From the NCBI GenBank assembly GCA_947259585.1, contig CAMYMV010000013.1, forward strand, positions 36,824-86,765: a DNA stretch of 49,942 bases. Reading direction: 5' to 3'. This document shows positions 1-7,606 of this stretch, piece after piece. Each line of letters begins with the position of its first letter. The stretch's first letter is position 1. The notes under the pieces are model-generated. The model was not told the DNA's origin. It saw nothing but the letters and a program-made list of their open reading frames with translations, and searched no databases. A program made the position numbers and the translations under genes. Origin of the DNA: an uncultured Gemmatimonadales bacterium (GTDB lineage Bacteria; Gemmatimonadota; Gemmatimonadetes; Palauibacterales; Palauibacteraceae).

Positions 1-2
1 CG

Positions 3-2015
3 AAGAAGCTCGAGAAGCACGGAGACATCCGGGTCGACGACTACTACTGGTTGAATCGACGCGACGACCCTGCCGTCATCGCGTACCTGGAGGCGGAGAA
101 CGCCTACACCGAGGCCGTGATGGCCCACACGAAGGACCTTCAGGCAGCCTTGTTCGAGGAGATCAAGGGCCGCATCAAGCAGACGGATCTCTCCGTACCG
201 TACCGCGAAGGCGATGCCTACTACTACAGCCGGACGGAGGACGGGCAGGCGTACCCGATCTATGCCCGAAAGAAGGGGTCGTTGGAGGCGTCCGAGCAGG
301 TGATGCTGGACGTGAACGAGCTGGCGAAGGGCCACGACTTCTATGCCGCGGCCGGTCGTCGCGTGAGCTCGAACGGCAACGTGCTGGCGTTTGCCGAGGA
401 CACCGTCGGCCGGCGTCTGTACACGCTTCGCTTCCTGGACCTCGACACCGGGAACTTCCTGGATGAGGAGATCCCGGGCACGTCGGGAGGCAGCGCGTGG
501 GCAGAGGACAACCGCACGATCTTCTACGTGAAGCGCGACCCGGGTACGCTGCGAGCCTACCAGGTCTATCGGCATCTGCTTGGAACGGATTCGTCAAAGG
601 ACCAGCTGGTCTACGAGGAGGAGGACGAGGAGTTCTCGTGCTACGTGTGGAAGACGAAATCGAAGCGATTCGTCGTGATCTCCTGCAGCCACACGCTGGC
701 CGATGAGCACCGGTTCGTGGACGCCTCGCAGCCCGATCAGGAGTTCCGCGTCTTCCTCCCGCGCGAGCGTGGACACGAGCACGACATCGACCATCATGGC
801 GAGCACTTCTACGTCCGGACGAACGACGGCGCCCGGAACTTCCGCTTGATGCGGACTCCGGTGGCGCAGACCGGCAAGGCGTACTGGGAGGACGTCATCG
901 GTGCGCGCGATGAGGTGCTGGTGGAGGGCTTCGAGGTCTTCCGCGATCATCTCGTCGTCACCGAGCGGAGCGACGGTTTGCGTCGTATGCGTATCCGGCC
1001 ATGGTCCGGAGATGAGGAGCACTACATCGATTTCGGCGAGCCGGACTACCTCACGTGGGTGCACGACAATCGGGAGATGAACACGCACCTCCTTCGGTTC
1101 GGCTACGAATCGATGAAGACTCCCGAGTCCGTCTACGACTACGACATGAAAACCCGCGAGAAGATCCTGCTGAAGCGGGAAGAGGTCCTCGGCGGCTTCG
1201 ACACGGAGGACTACGTCACCGAGCGGCTCTACGCGCCCGCCCGGGACGGAGCCCGCATACCGATCTCGCTCGTCTACCGGAAGGGAGCGAAGCGAGACGG
1301 CAGCAACCCGCTCGTCCTCTACGGCTACGGCTCCTACGGGGCCAGCATCGACGCCTCCTTCGGTTCGTCGAGACTCAGCCTGCTGGACAGGGGGTTCGGC
1401 TACGCGATCGCCCACATCCGGGGCGGCCAGGAGCTCGGCCGCTCCTGGTACGACGACGGAAAGCTCCTGCACAAGAAGAACACGTTCACCGACTTCATCG
1501 ACGCGGCCGAGTACCTGATCGAGGAGGGCTACACGAGCCCCGACCTCCTCTTCGCGCGAGGAGGGAGCGCCGGAGGGCTCCTGATGGGGGCGGTCGCGAA
1601 CATGCGCCCGGACCTGTGGAAGGGCGTCGTGGCCCACGTCCCGTTCGTGGACGTGGTGACCACGATGCTGGATGAGTCGATCCCGTTGACCAGCTTCGAG
1701 TACGACGAATGGGGCGACCCCGATGAGAGAGAGTACTACGACTACATCCTCTCGTACTCGCCGTACGACAACGTAGAGGTGAAGGACTACCCCTCCATGC
1801 TGGTCACCACGGGGCTGCATGACTCGCAGGTCCAGTTCTGGGAGCCCGCCAAGTGGGTGGCCAAGCTCCGGTCACTGAAGACCGACGACAACGTGCTTCT
1901 CCTGAAAACGAACATGGATGCCGGACACGGTGGCGCGTCGGGACGGTACGAGCGGTACGAGGAGCTCGCTCTGGAGTACGCCTTCGTGTTGGATCAGCTG
2001 GGGATCACGGAGTAG
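3..2015 (+). CDS. ptrB: Oligopeptidase B-like S9 family serine peptidase, 5' end outside the window
   Basis: The frame is already open at base 3 and reads in family-like sequence (HGDIRVDDYYWLN) before the TTG at 51, so the true start lies upstream and 51 is not the start. Numbering from base 51, the catalytic triad is visible: Ser506 in GGSAGG, Asp591 in GLHDSQV and His626 in AGHGG. The N-terminal half would be the seven-bladed propeller that gates the active site, and the last 250 residues the alpha/beta-hydrolase domain. Family members cut short peptides after basic or prolyl residues, usually in the cytoplasm; a signal peptide cannot be judged because the N-terminus is missing. The acidic run YEEEDEEF near residue 190 is typical of this family. 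About 670 residues are present against roughly 690 for the E. coli enzyme, so only a short piece is missing. Specificity (Arg/Lys versus Pro) is inferred. Confidence 0.93.
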   Translation, partial: KKLEKHGDIRVDDYYWLNRRDDPAVIAYLEAENAYTEAVMAHTKDLQAALFEEIKGRIKQTDLSVPYREGDAYYYSRTEDGQAYPIYARKKGSLEASEQVMLDVNELAKGHDFYAAAGRRVSSNGNVLAFAEDTVGRRLYTLRFLDLDTGNFLDEEIPGTSGGSAWAEDNRTIFYVKRDPGTLRAYQVYRHLLGTDSSKDQLVYEEEDEEFSCYVWKTKSKRFVVISCSHTLADEHRFVDASQPDQEFRVFLPRERGHEHDIDHHGEHFYVRTNDGARNFRLMRTPVAQTGKAYWEDVIGARDEVLVEGFEVFRDHLVVTERSDGLRRMRIRPWSGDEEHYIDFGEPDYLTWVHDNREMNTHLLRFGYESMKTPESVYDYDMKTREKILLKREEVLGGFDTEDYVTERLYAPARDGARIPISLVYRKGAKRDGSNPLVLYGYGSYGASIDASFGSSRLSLLDRGFGYAIAHIRGGQELGRSWYDDGKLLHKKNTFTDFIDAAEYLIEEGYTSPDLLFARGGSAGGLLMGAVANMRPDLWKGVVAHVPFVDVVTTMLDESIPLTSFEYDEWGDPDEREYYDYILSYSPYDNVEVKDYPSMLVTTGLHDSQVQFWEPAKWVAKLRSLKTDDNVLLLKTNMDAGHGGASGRYERYEELALEYAFVLDQLGITE

Positions 2016-2051
2016 TCATCCGGACGCCCGGCTTCTAGCGGCGCTCCCGGG

Positions 2052-2996
2052 ATGCGGATCGCGGTTTTCGGCGCGGGGGCGGTCGGCGGCTACTTCGGCG
2101 GTCGCCTCGCCGAGGTGGGCGAGGACGTAGTGTTCATCGCGCGCGGCGAACACCTCACCGCCCTTCGTGAGCGCGGCCTGCGCGTCGAAAGCGTCGTCGG
2201 AGACTTCGCCGTCGCTCCGGCCGAATGTACGGAAGATCCCACGGAAGTCGGTCCGGTCGACCTCGTCATCGTGGCCACCAAGGCCTGGCAGGTCGGAGAG
2301 GCGGCTCTGGCGATGAGACCACTCGTGGATCCGGAGACGACGGTTCTTCCCCTGCAGAACGGGGTCGAGGCGCCGGACCAGCTGGCTGCCGTGCTGGGGA
2401 AGGGTCCGGTCGTGGGCGGTCTCTGCCGGATCATGAGCTTCCTGGCCGCCCCCGGCCTGATCCGCCATGTGGGAGCGGAGCCCGTGCTGACCTTCGGCGA
2501 GCTGGATGGGCCTGAGACCGGGCGCTGCCGATCGCTCCTTGCCGTGTTCGGGTCCGCTGGGGGCATGCGTGCGGAGCTCGTCCCGAACGTTCAGGTCGAG
2601 CTGTGGCGGAAGCTGCAGATGATGGCGGCCACCAGTGCCGTGGGAGCCGCGGCCCGCAAGCCGTTAGGGGTGCTACTGGAGTTGCCGGAGACGCGGCGGT
2701 TGCTGAAGACATGTATGGACGAAGTCCGCAAGGTGGCCGTGGCGCGGGGGGTCGAGCTTCCAAAGGAGGAGGCCGATCGCACCATGGCATTCCTCGACCG
2801 GCTGCCCGCCGACGGCGTGACTTCGTTGTACCGTGACCTGGATGCCGGACGTCCGTCCGAGCTCGAGGCTCAGCTAGGGACGGTCGTGAGACTGGGCGCG
2901 GAGGTCGGGGTCGATACGGCGGTCTGCGCCACCCTGTACGCCACGCTGCTACCCTCCGAGTTGGCGGCGCGCGGCGAACCTCCGGCCACCGACTGA
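2052..2996 (+). CDS. panE: 2-dehydropantoate 2-reductase family protein (PanE/ApbA)
   Basis: 314 residues, the usual family length. The N-terminus is a Rossmann dinucleotide-binding site, MRIAVFGAGAVGGYFGGRLA, followed by FIARGEHLTALRERGLRV, as in ketopantoate reductases that use NADPH to make pantoate for coenzyme A. LPLQNGVEAP near residue 100 and the LWRKLQMMAATSAVGA segment near residue 180 correspond to the conserved Asn and catalytic Lys regions. In true PanE the second motif usually continues KL..N..iN; here Asn is replaced by Met-Ala, so substrate use is less certain, and many ApbA paralogues act on other 2-oxo acids. The ATG at 2052 lies 36 bases after the peptidase stop with a weak ribosome site, and a symporter follows after 34 bases, so the three genes may be co-transcribed. 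No other pantothenate gene is nearby. Confidence 0.82.
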   Translation: MRIAVFGAGAVGGYFGGRLAEVGEDVVFIARGEHLTALRERGLRVESVVGDFAVAPAECTEDPTEVGPVDLVIVATKAWQVGEAALAMRPLVDPETTVLPLQNGVEAPDQLAAVLGKGPVVGGLCRIMSFLAAPGLIRHVGAEPVLTFGELDGPETGRCRSLLAVFGSAGGMRAELVPNVQVELWRKLQMMAATSAVGAAARKPLGVLLELPETRRLLKTCMDEVRKVAVARGVELPKEEADRTMAFLDRLPADGVTSLYRDLDAGRPSELEAQLGTVVRLGAEVGVDTAVCATLYATLLPSELAARGEPPATD

Positions 2997-3030
2997 AGCG
3001 CATCTCCCCTCCGGACCGAGCGGGCTCGGC

Positions 3031-4608
3031 ATGAGAAGCCTCGACCTCCTGATCGTGGTCGCGTTCCTGGCCGGATTGGTCCTGCTGGCGGGCTGGCTCG
3101 CCCGCAGGCAGAAGGACACTACCGACTACTACCTGGGCGGCCGTCGCCTCTCCGCCTGGGCTCTCGGAGTCAGCCTGGCCGCCAACCAGGTAAGCGCCAT
3201 CTCGCTGGTAGGAGCTCCGGCCTTCGTGGCCTTGCGAGTGGGTGGCGGACTCAAGTGGCTGCAGTACGAGCTCGCCGTGCCTCTCTCGATGGCCGCGCTC
3301 GTTCTCTGGGGCGTGCCGGTTCTCCGCCGCGCTCGCGGCGCCAACGTGTACGAAGCGATCGAGGATCGCCTCGGACCGGCGGCCCGCAGGCTCCTCGCCT
3401 CGTTCTTCCTCCTGGGACGAGGGCTCGGGAGCGGTGTGATCCTGTACGCGTCGGCGCTCGTGGTAGCTGCCCTCACCGGCTGGGGATTGGGCATGAGCCT
3501 GATCGTCGTGGCACTGGTCGCGGCGGTCTATACATCGCTGGGCGGCCTCGCTGCGGACGTCATCTCCGATATCCTCCAGTTCGGGTTGCTGTGGGGAGGC
3601 ACGCTGCTCGCTTCCGTCGTGCTCGCGGTTCGTCTCGGAGCGGGCTCCGTGCTCGATCTGATCGAGCGCTCGAGGTTGGTTCCGCTGGACATGGCCGGGC
3701 ACGGGCTGGGGGATGGAGCCACGTTCGGCTTCTGGCCGATGCTCTTCGGCGGCTTCTTCCTGTACCTGGCGTACTACGGTTGCGATCAGACCCAGGCACA
3801 GCGGATCATCGCGGCTTCCACCGAGGGTGCCGCCAGGAAAGCGCTCTTTCTGGCCGCCATGCTCCGCTTCCCTCTCGTTCTCACCTACTGCGTTTTCGGC
3901 CTGCTCCTGGCCGCCTTTCTCGCCGTGGAGCCGTCCTTTGCCGCGGGGCTCGCCGGCCGGCCTCCCGATGCACTCGTTCCGGAGTTCGTCGTCGCCTATC
4001 TGCCGGTGGGTGTTCTCGGGGTGGCGGTGGCCGGCTTTCTGGCCGCCGCGCTCTCTTCGATCGATTCGGCCCTCAACTCGATGTCGGCCGTAACGATGGA
4101 GGAGTTCTTTCCATCCGACGGCGGTGCCGCCGGGCGCCTTCGAATCTTCTGGGCTCGTTTCGGCACGCTGGCCTGGGGCGCCTGGGCGGCGGCGGCCGGC
4201 TGGTGGCTCTCGACCAGCGGGGAGACGGTGATCGAGACCATCAATCGGGTCGGGAGCGTGCTTTACGGGCCGATGCTGGCCCTGTTTCTTCTCGCCTGGC
4301 GCTCAAAGCGCGCGGACGGACGCTCGGCGGTGGTCGGGGGGTTCGCTGGCGTCGCCGCCAATCTCCTCCTTGCCTATGGAGCTCCCACCGTCTCCTGGCT
4401 CTGGTGGAACCTGGCCGGCTGTCTGGTGGCCGTTGTGATCGGGCACATTGGAGGGCGCGGCGGATCTCCGAGCTCCGGCGATCGACACGGTGGCCCGACC
4501 GCGGTGGCGCCGGATGACAAGTCAGCGCGGACGCTCGCCTGGCTCCTGGTGGCGGAGTTTGCTGCCATCCTCTCACTACTCGTGGCCCTAACCATCATCT
4601 TTGGCTGA
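3031..4608 (+). CDS. Sodium:solute symporter (SSS family)
   Basis: A 525-residue integral membrane protein with about 13 hydrophobic segments, matching the SSS/SSF transporter length. Diagnostic strings are DYYLGGRRLSAWALGVSLAA after TM1 and the helix around residues 330-355 ending AGFLAAALSSIDSALNSMSA, which carries the Ser/Asp-rich sodium site typical of the family; DQTQAQRIIAA is another SSS hallmark. It would import a small solute (sugar, amino acid, vitamin or organic acid) with sodium across the inner membrane. The substrate cannot be read from sequence. Pantothenate transport (PanF is also SSS) is suggested only by the adjacent ketopantoate reductase-like gene and is weak. The ATG at 3031 has only a poor ribosome site. 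The gene converges on the downstream minus-strand protease. Confidence 0.92.
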   Translation: MRSLDLLIVVAFLAGLVLLAGWLARRQKDTTDYYLGGRRLSAWALGVSLAANQVSAISLVGAPAFVALRVGGGLKWLQYELAVPLSMAALVLWGVPVLRRARGANVYEAIEDRLGPAARRLLASFFLLGRGLGSGVILYASALVVAALTGWGLGMSLIVVALVAAVYTSLGGLAADVISDILQFGLLWGGTLLASVVLAVRLGAGSVLDLIERSRLVPLDMAGHGLGDGATFGFWPMLFGGFFLYLAYYGCDQTQAQRIIAASTEGAARKALFLAAMLRFPLVLTYCVFGLLLAAFLAVEPSFAAGLAGRPPDALVPEFVVAYLPVGVLGVAVAGFLAAALSSIDSALNSMSAVTMEEFFPSDGGAAGRLRIFWARFGTLAWGAWAAAAGWWLSTSGETVIETINRVGSVLYGPMLALFLLAWRSKRADGRSAVVGGFAGVAANLLLAYGAPTVSWLWWNLAGCLVAVVIGHIGGRGGSPSSGDRHGGPTAVAPDDKSARTLAWLLVAEFAAILSLLVALTIIFG

Positions 4609-4652
4609 TCGCGGGTTCGTCGAGCAGGCCCTCGGGCGGCGGTGCCGGCCGG

Positions 4653-5381
4653 TCAGTTGAAGGCCAGGCCGCTGCCGAAGGGATGTCCGGTCAGGGCCTG
4701 CCGTCGGGCAGCCTCCACCTGGGCGTCGGTCAGTCTCGTGCGATCCGCGGCAGCGCAGCCGGGCGACATGAGGTTGCCGGCCGGGGTGCACGGCACGTGC
4801 GGGAGACTCAGGGAGTGGCCCAGCTCGTGAGCGAGGATCCGTGCCGTGGCGCGCGTGAGCTGTCGTTGGCCGTCCGGGTCGAGCTCGGCGGAAAGCGCCG
4901 CAGGTATGCCAGAGAAGTAGATGCCGCCCGCGATTCCCTCCAGAGAGAGAATGAGGAAAACATCCCACTCGCCCGAGAGCAGGTTCTCGCGCGGCAGCAC
5001 CGAGGCGATGACGTTGTCGGAGAAGGGGATCTGGCCGTTCAGCATCGCCGCGAACGCGTCCGCGTTCAACGCATCCTCGCGAAGGATCGATTCGATCTCC
5101 CACCTGATCAGGGCTTGCTGCCAGATCGCGTTCACTCGCCCGAAGACGGTTGCCACCTCGTCCTCCGTGAGCTCCGTGCTGAGAGGCTGGAACTCGGAAG
5201 AGAGGAGATGAACGCGCACCCGCAGGGTGACCAGGCTGCGTGAGGGGGCCACGATTTCTGCCGGTCCCGAATCGTCGCTGCACGATACGAAGACCATCGG
5301 GGCGAGGATGACGGCCCATAGGAGGAGCGAGCGACGCGCACGCGGCCGAGTAACCAAGAGATCTTTCGCGATTGAGTTCAT
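4653..5381 (-). CDS. Secreted metzincin-like zinc metalloprotease, putative lipoprotein
   Basis: 242 residues. The zinc site is HELGHSLSLPH at residues 185-195 (His185, Glu186, His189, His195), spaced exactly as in metzincins, and NLMSPG shortly after matches a Met-turn. The metzincin consensus HExxHxxGxxH normally has Gly where this protein has Ser192, a departure worth noting. The N-terminus has basic residues, a hydrophobic run and FVSC followed by SDDSGP, consistent with a signal peptide and possible lipobox, although Phe at -3 is not ideal. No other known domain is visible between residues 40 and 170. The protein is probably anchored outside the inner membrane and cleaves proteins there. 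It ends 44 bases from the symporter stop (convergent) and starts about 190 bases from the divergent TRAP operon. Confidence 0.78.
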   Translation of the reverse strand: MNSIAKDLLVTRPRARRSLLLWAVILAPMVFVSCSDDSGPAEIVAPSRSLVTLRVRVHLLSSEFQPLSTELTEDEVATVFGRVNAIWQQALIRWEIESILREDALNADAFAAMLNGQIPFSDNVIASVLPRENLLSGEWDVFLILSLEGIAGGIYFSGIPAALSAELDPDGQRQLTRATARILAHELGHSLSLPHVPCTPAGNLMSPGCAAADRTRLTDAQVEAARRQALTGHPFGSGLAFN

Positions 5382-5428
5382 GGCGTCCGTAGTGATACGA
5401 GATCGCGGCCCTTTGGTCTACAACATCC

Positions 5429-5447
5429 GGAACGGGCATGCCGTTCC
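5429..5447. promoter_or_regulatory. Inverted repeat between divergent protease and TRAP operon
   Basis: A perfect 7-bp inverted repeat GGAACGG-GCATG-CCGTTCC lies in the 186-bp divergent gap. It could bind a dimeric regulator of either side or both. No Rho-independent T tract follows, so a terminator is unlikely. The function is inferred from position and symmetry only. Confidence 0.4.
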
Positions 5448-5472
5448 GCGCAGGTCCTCCTTATGTTGTGAT

Positions 5473-5510
5473 GCCAAGTGTTAGGGTGCCAAGTGTGTGG
5501 CGCCAAGTCT
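5473..5510 (+). repeat. Three phased direct repeats GCCAAGT upstream of the TRAP operon
   Basis: Copies GCCAAGTGT (5473-5481), GCCAAGTGT (5488-5496) and GCCAAGTCT (5502-5510) are spaced 15 and 14 bases apart, ending 57 bases before the ATG of the TatT gene. Regular direct repeats of this kind often bind a transcription factor cooperatively on nearly one and a half helical turns. I did not see the trio again elsewhere in the window. No regulator gene lies adjacent, so the bound protein is unknown. Confidence 0.55.
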
Positions 5511-5567
5511 CAAGGCGGCGGCAGCGGTCACCGCCAATTGACGACGTGGACCAGAGCAAGGGCGGGC

Positions 5568-6488
5568 ATGCAGCGAAGCGCTGGAAAAGCCGTCTGGACA
5601 GCCGCATCGCTCCTTCTTCTTCCTTTGAGCGGCTGCGGCGCCGTCAACAAGATGGCGGCCAGCAGCGTGACGGAAATGATGGAATCGACCGCCGAGGTGT
5701 GGTCGTCCGGGGACGATCCGGAATTCGTCTGCGAGTCCATCCCCTTCGCGCTCTCGACGGTCGAGGGTCTGCTCACGAAGCGGCCAGAGAGCGAGCGGCT
5801 GCTGCTCAACGCGGCCCAGGGCTTCGTCCAATACGCATACGTGTGCGTCGAGACCGACGCGATCCTCCTAGAGGAAGAGGACTATAAGCGCTCCAAGCAA
5901 CAGCTGGAGCGCTCGCTGAATCTGTTTCTCCGCGCCAAGAGGTACGGCATGCGGGGCCTCGAGCTGGCGGATCCAGGACTCGAGGAGCGCCTGCTCGTCG
6001 ACCCCGAGGCCGCGGTCGCCGGCACGACCTTGGAGGACGTTTCGTTGCTCTATTGGACCGCGGCTGCCTGGGGAGCCGCGATCTCCCGTGGCAAGGATCG
6101 CCCGGACCTGATCGCCGACCTGCCGGCGGTAATCGCGATGATGGAGCGCGTCCTCGAGCTGGATGAGACGTTCAGGGATGGCACGATTCACGATGTGTTC
6201 ATCATGCTGCGCGGCCTTCCAGCCAGCATGGGTGGGTCTCCCGAACAGGCCCGCAAGCACTTCGAGCGCGCTCTCGAGTTGAACGGGGGGCGGTTGGCGG
6301 GCACCTACGCCACCTACGCCACGAGTGTGATGTTGCCGGAGCAGGACCGGGAGCGCTTCGAGAGGCTGATGCTGGAGGCGCTGGCGATAGATCCGGACGA
6401 GGATCCGGGCAATCGGCTGCAGAACCTCATCGCGCAGAAGCGCGCTCGCTACATGCTCGATCACGTGGAGGACTACTTCCTGGAGTAG
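5568..6488 (+). CDS. TRAP transporter-associated TatT lipoprotein (T component)
   Basis: The ATG at 5568 is chosen because it yields MQRSAGKAVWTAASLLLLPL followed by SGC, a signal peptide with lipobox LSGC (Cys23); the open frame upstream to 5478 is not signal-like. The mature 306-residue precursor resembles the helical, TPR-like TatT family first characterised in Treponema pallidum, where a trimeric lipoprotein works with a DctP-type binding protein. Family-like strings include SLLYWTAAAWGAAIS and the final repeat HFERALELNGG with ARYMLDHVEDYFLE at the end. It likely sits on the periplasmic face of a membrane and passes ligand to the TatP protein encoded 13 bases downstream. Together with the fused permease it forms a TPAT-type TRAP operon. 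Family assignment is firm; the ligand is unknown. Confidence 0.88.
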   Translation: MQRSAGKAVWTAASLLLLPLSGCGAVNKMAASSVTEMMESTAEVWSSGDDPEFVCESIPFALSTVEGLLTKRPESERLLLNAAQGFVQYAYVCVETDAILLEEEDYKRSKQQLERSLNLFLRAKRYGMRGLELADPGLEERLLVDPEAAVAGTTLEDVSLLYWTAAAWGAAISRGKDRPDLIADLPAVIAMMERVLELDETFRDGTIHDVFIMLRGLPASMGGSPEQARKHFERALELNGGRLAGTYATYATSVMLPEQDRERFERLMLEALAIDPDEDPGNRLQNLIAQKRARYMLDHVEDYFLE

Positions 6489-6501
6489 GAGAGGGAGAGG
6501 G

Positions 6502-7554
6502 ATGACGTGGAGACATAGGCACCGGGTGCTTCGGGTCGCGGCGCTCGCGATGGGATGCCTGGTGGCGGTCGGACCCGACGAAGCTCCGGCGCAGAGGGCG
6601 CGTGTAAAGCTCGCCACTCTCGCGCCCGACGGCTCGCCGTGGCACCGCATACTCGAGGACATGGGTCACGAGTGGGAGCAGGCCACGAACGGGAGGGTGC
6701 GGCTCGTCATCTACCCGGGGGGCGTCGCGGGCGACGATCGGGCTACGCTGCGCAAGATCCGGCACGGGCAGCTCCAGGGGGCGACGCTGACGGTGCAGGG
6801 GCTCGCCGAGCTGGACGATGCGTTCAACGTCTTCCAAATCCCGCTCTTCTTCGCCTCGATCGAGGAGTTCTTCTTCGTCCTCCGTCGCCTGGGGCCGCTG
6901 CTGAGTCAGCGCTTGGAGGAGCAGGGGCTCGTGACCCTCCACTGGGGCTACGGCGGGTGGCTGCACTTCTTCTCGAAGGTCCCGACGCGCACGGTTTCGG
7001 ATCTCAAGCGCGTGAAGATGTACACGACCGCCGGCGACGACCGGATGGTGAGGCTTTATAGGCAGAACGGGTACAACCCGGTGGTCCTCTCGCCGACCGA
7101 CATCATGGTCGGTCTGCAAAGCGGGATGATCGACGGTCTGCCCGCTCCGCCCCTCGGGGCCCTCGCCTTTCAGTGGTACCGGCACACGCCCTACGTGCTT
7201 TCTCCCGGCGTCGCCCCCCTCATCGGTGCCACCATCATCGACAAGAGGGCCTGGGAAAAGATGTCGGAGGAGGACCGTGAGGCGCTCCTCGAGTCGGCTC
7301 GTCGGGCTGGCGAACGGCAGGCCGACGAGATTCCCGAGAAGGACGAGGAGTCTCTGGCAGAGATGATCATGCGAGGCCTCCAGGTGATTCGCGTGGACGT
7401 CGAGGGGGAGGCCGATCCCTGGCGAGCGGCGGCGGAGTCTTTCGCGGAGAGTTTCCGGAGCACTATGGTTCCTGACGACGTTCTGGATCTCGCTCTCCAG
7501 TATCGCGCCGAGTACCGGCGCGGCCCGGCGGCCGCCGCGGGTTCGAGTCCCTGA
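6502..7554 (+). CDS. TRAP transporter periplasmic binding protein (DctP/TatP type)
   Basis: 350 residues with an N-terminal signal (hydrophobic around 10-25, cleavage near APAQ-RARVKLATLA). DctP family features include LATLAPDGSPWH, the IPLFFASIEEF region, and LSPTDIMVGLQSGMIDGLPA. In carboxylate-binding DctP proteins the segment before the second lobe reads LK-(V/I)-R, whose Arg clamps the substrate carboxylate; here it reads DLKRVKMYTTAG, so that Arg appears replaced. This agrees with TPAT binding proteins, for which non-carboxylate or hydrophobic ligands have been proposed. It starts 13 bases after the TatT gene and has GAGAGGGAGAGGG just upstream as a purine-rich ribosome site. It delivers ligand to the QM permease encoded next. 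The missing Arg is read by eye without an alignment. Confidence 0.9.
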   Translation: MTWRHRHRVLRVAALAMGCLVAVGPDEAPAQRARVKLATLAPDGSPWHRILEDMGHEWEQATNGRVRLVIYPGGVAGDDRATLRKIRHGQLQGATLTVQGLAELDDAFNVFQIPLFFASIEEFFFVLRRLGPLLSQRLEEQGLVTLHWGYGGWLHFFSKVPTRTVSDLKRVKMYTTAGDDRMVRLYRQNGYNPVVLSPTDIMVGLQSGMIDGLPAPPLGALAFQWYRHTPYVLSPGVAPLIGATIIDKRAWEKMSEEDREALLESARRAGERQADEIPEKDEESLAEMIMRGLQVIRVDVEGEADPWRAAAESFAESFRSTMVPDDVLDLALQYRAEYRRGPAAAAGSSP

Positions 7555-7566
7555 TCCGGCTTCGCC

Positions 7567-7588
7567 AGACACACGACAGACACACGAC
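7567..7588 (+). repeat. Two-copy 11-bp tandem repeat between TRAP genes
   Basis: The unit AGACACACGAC occurs twice in direct succession in the 52-bp gap between the binding protein and permease genes. It may be slippage or may set the spacing of the weak TTG start of the permease gene at 7607, which lacks an evident ribosome site. No function is shown. Confidence 0.6.
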
Positions 7589-7606
7589 AGAACTGAGCCT
7601 CCGTCC

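Noticed and set aside
594..1820. 408-residue open frame opposite the oligopeptidase gene
   Set aside because: It mirrors the peptidase codons, has low-complexity Val/Arg/Glu sequence and no start context.
7534..7552. GGGTTCGAGTCCC string resembling the T arm of a tRNA, near the end of the TRAP binding protein gene
   Set aside because: Only three of five T-stem pairs form, no acceptor, D or anticodon arm is present, and the bases encode the C-terminus of a well-supported protein.
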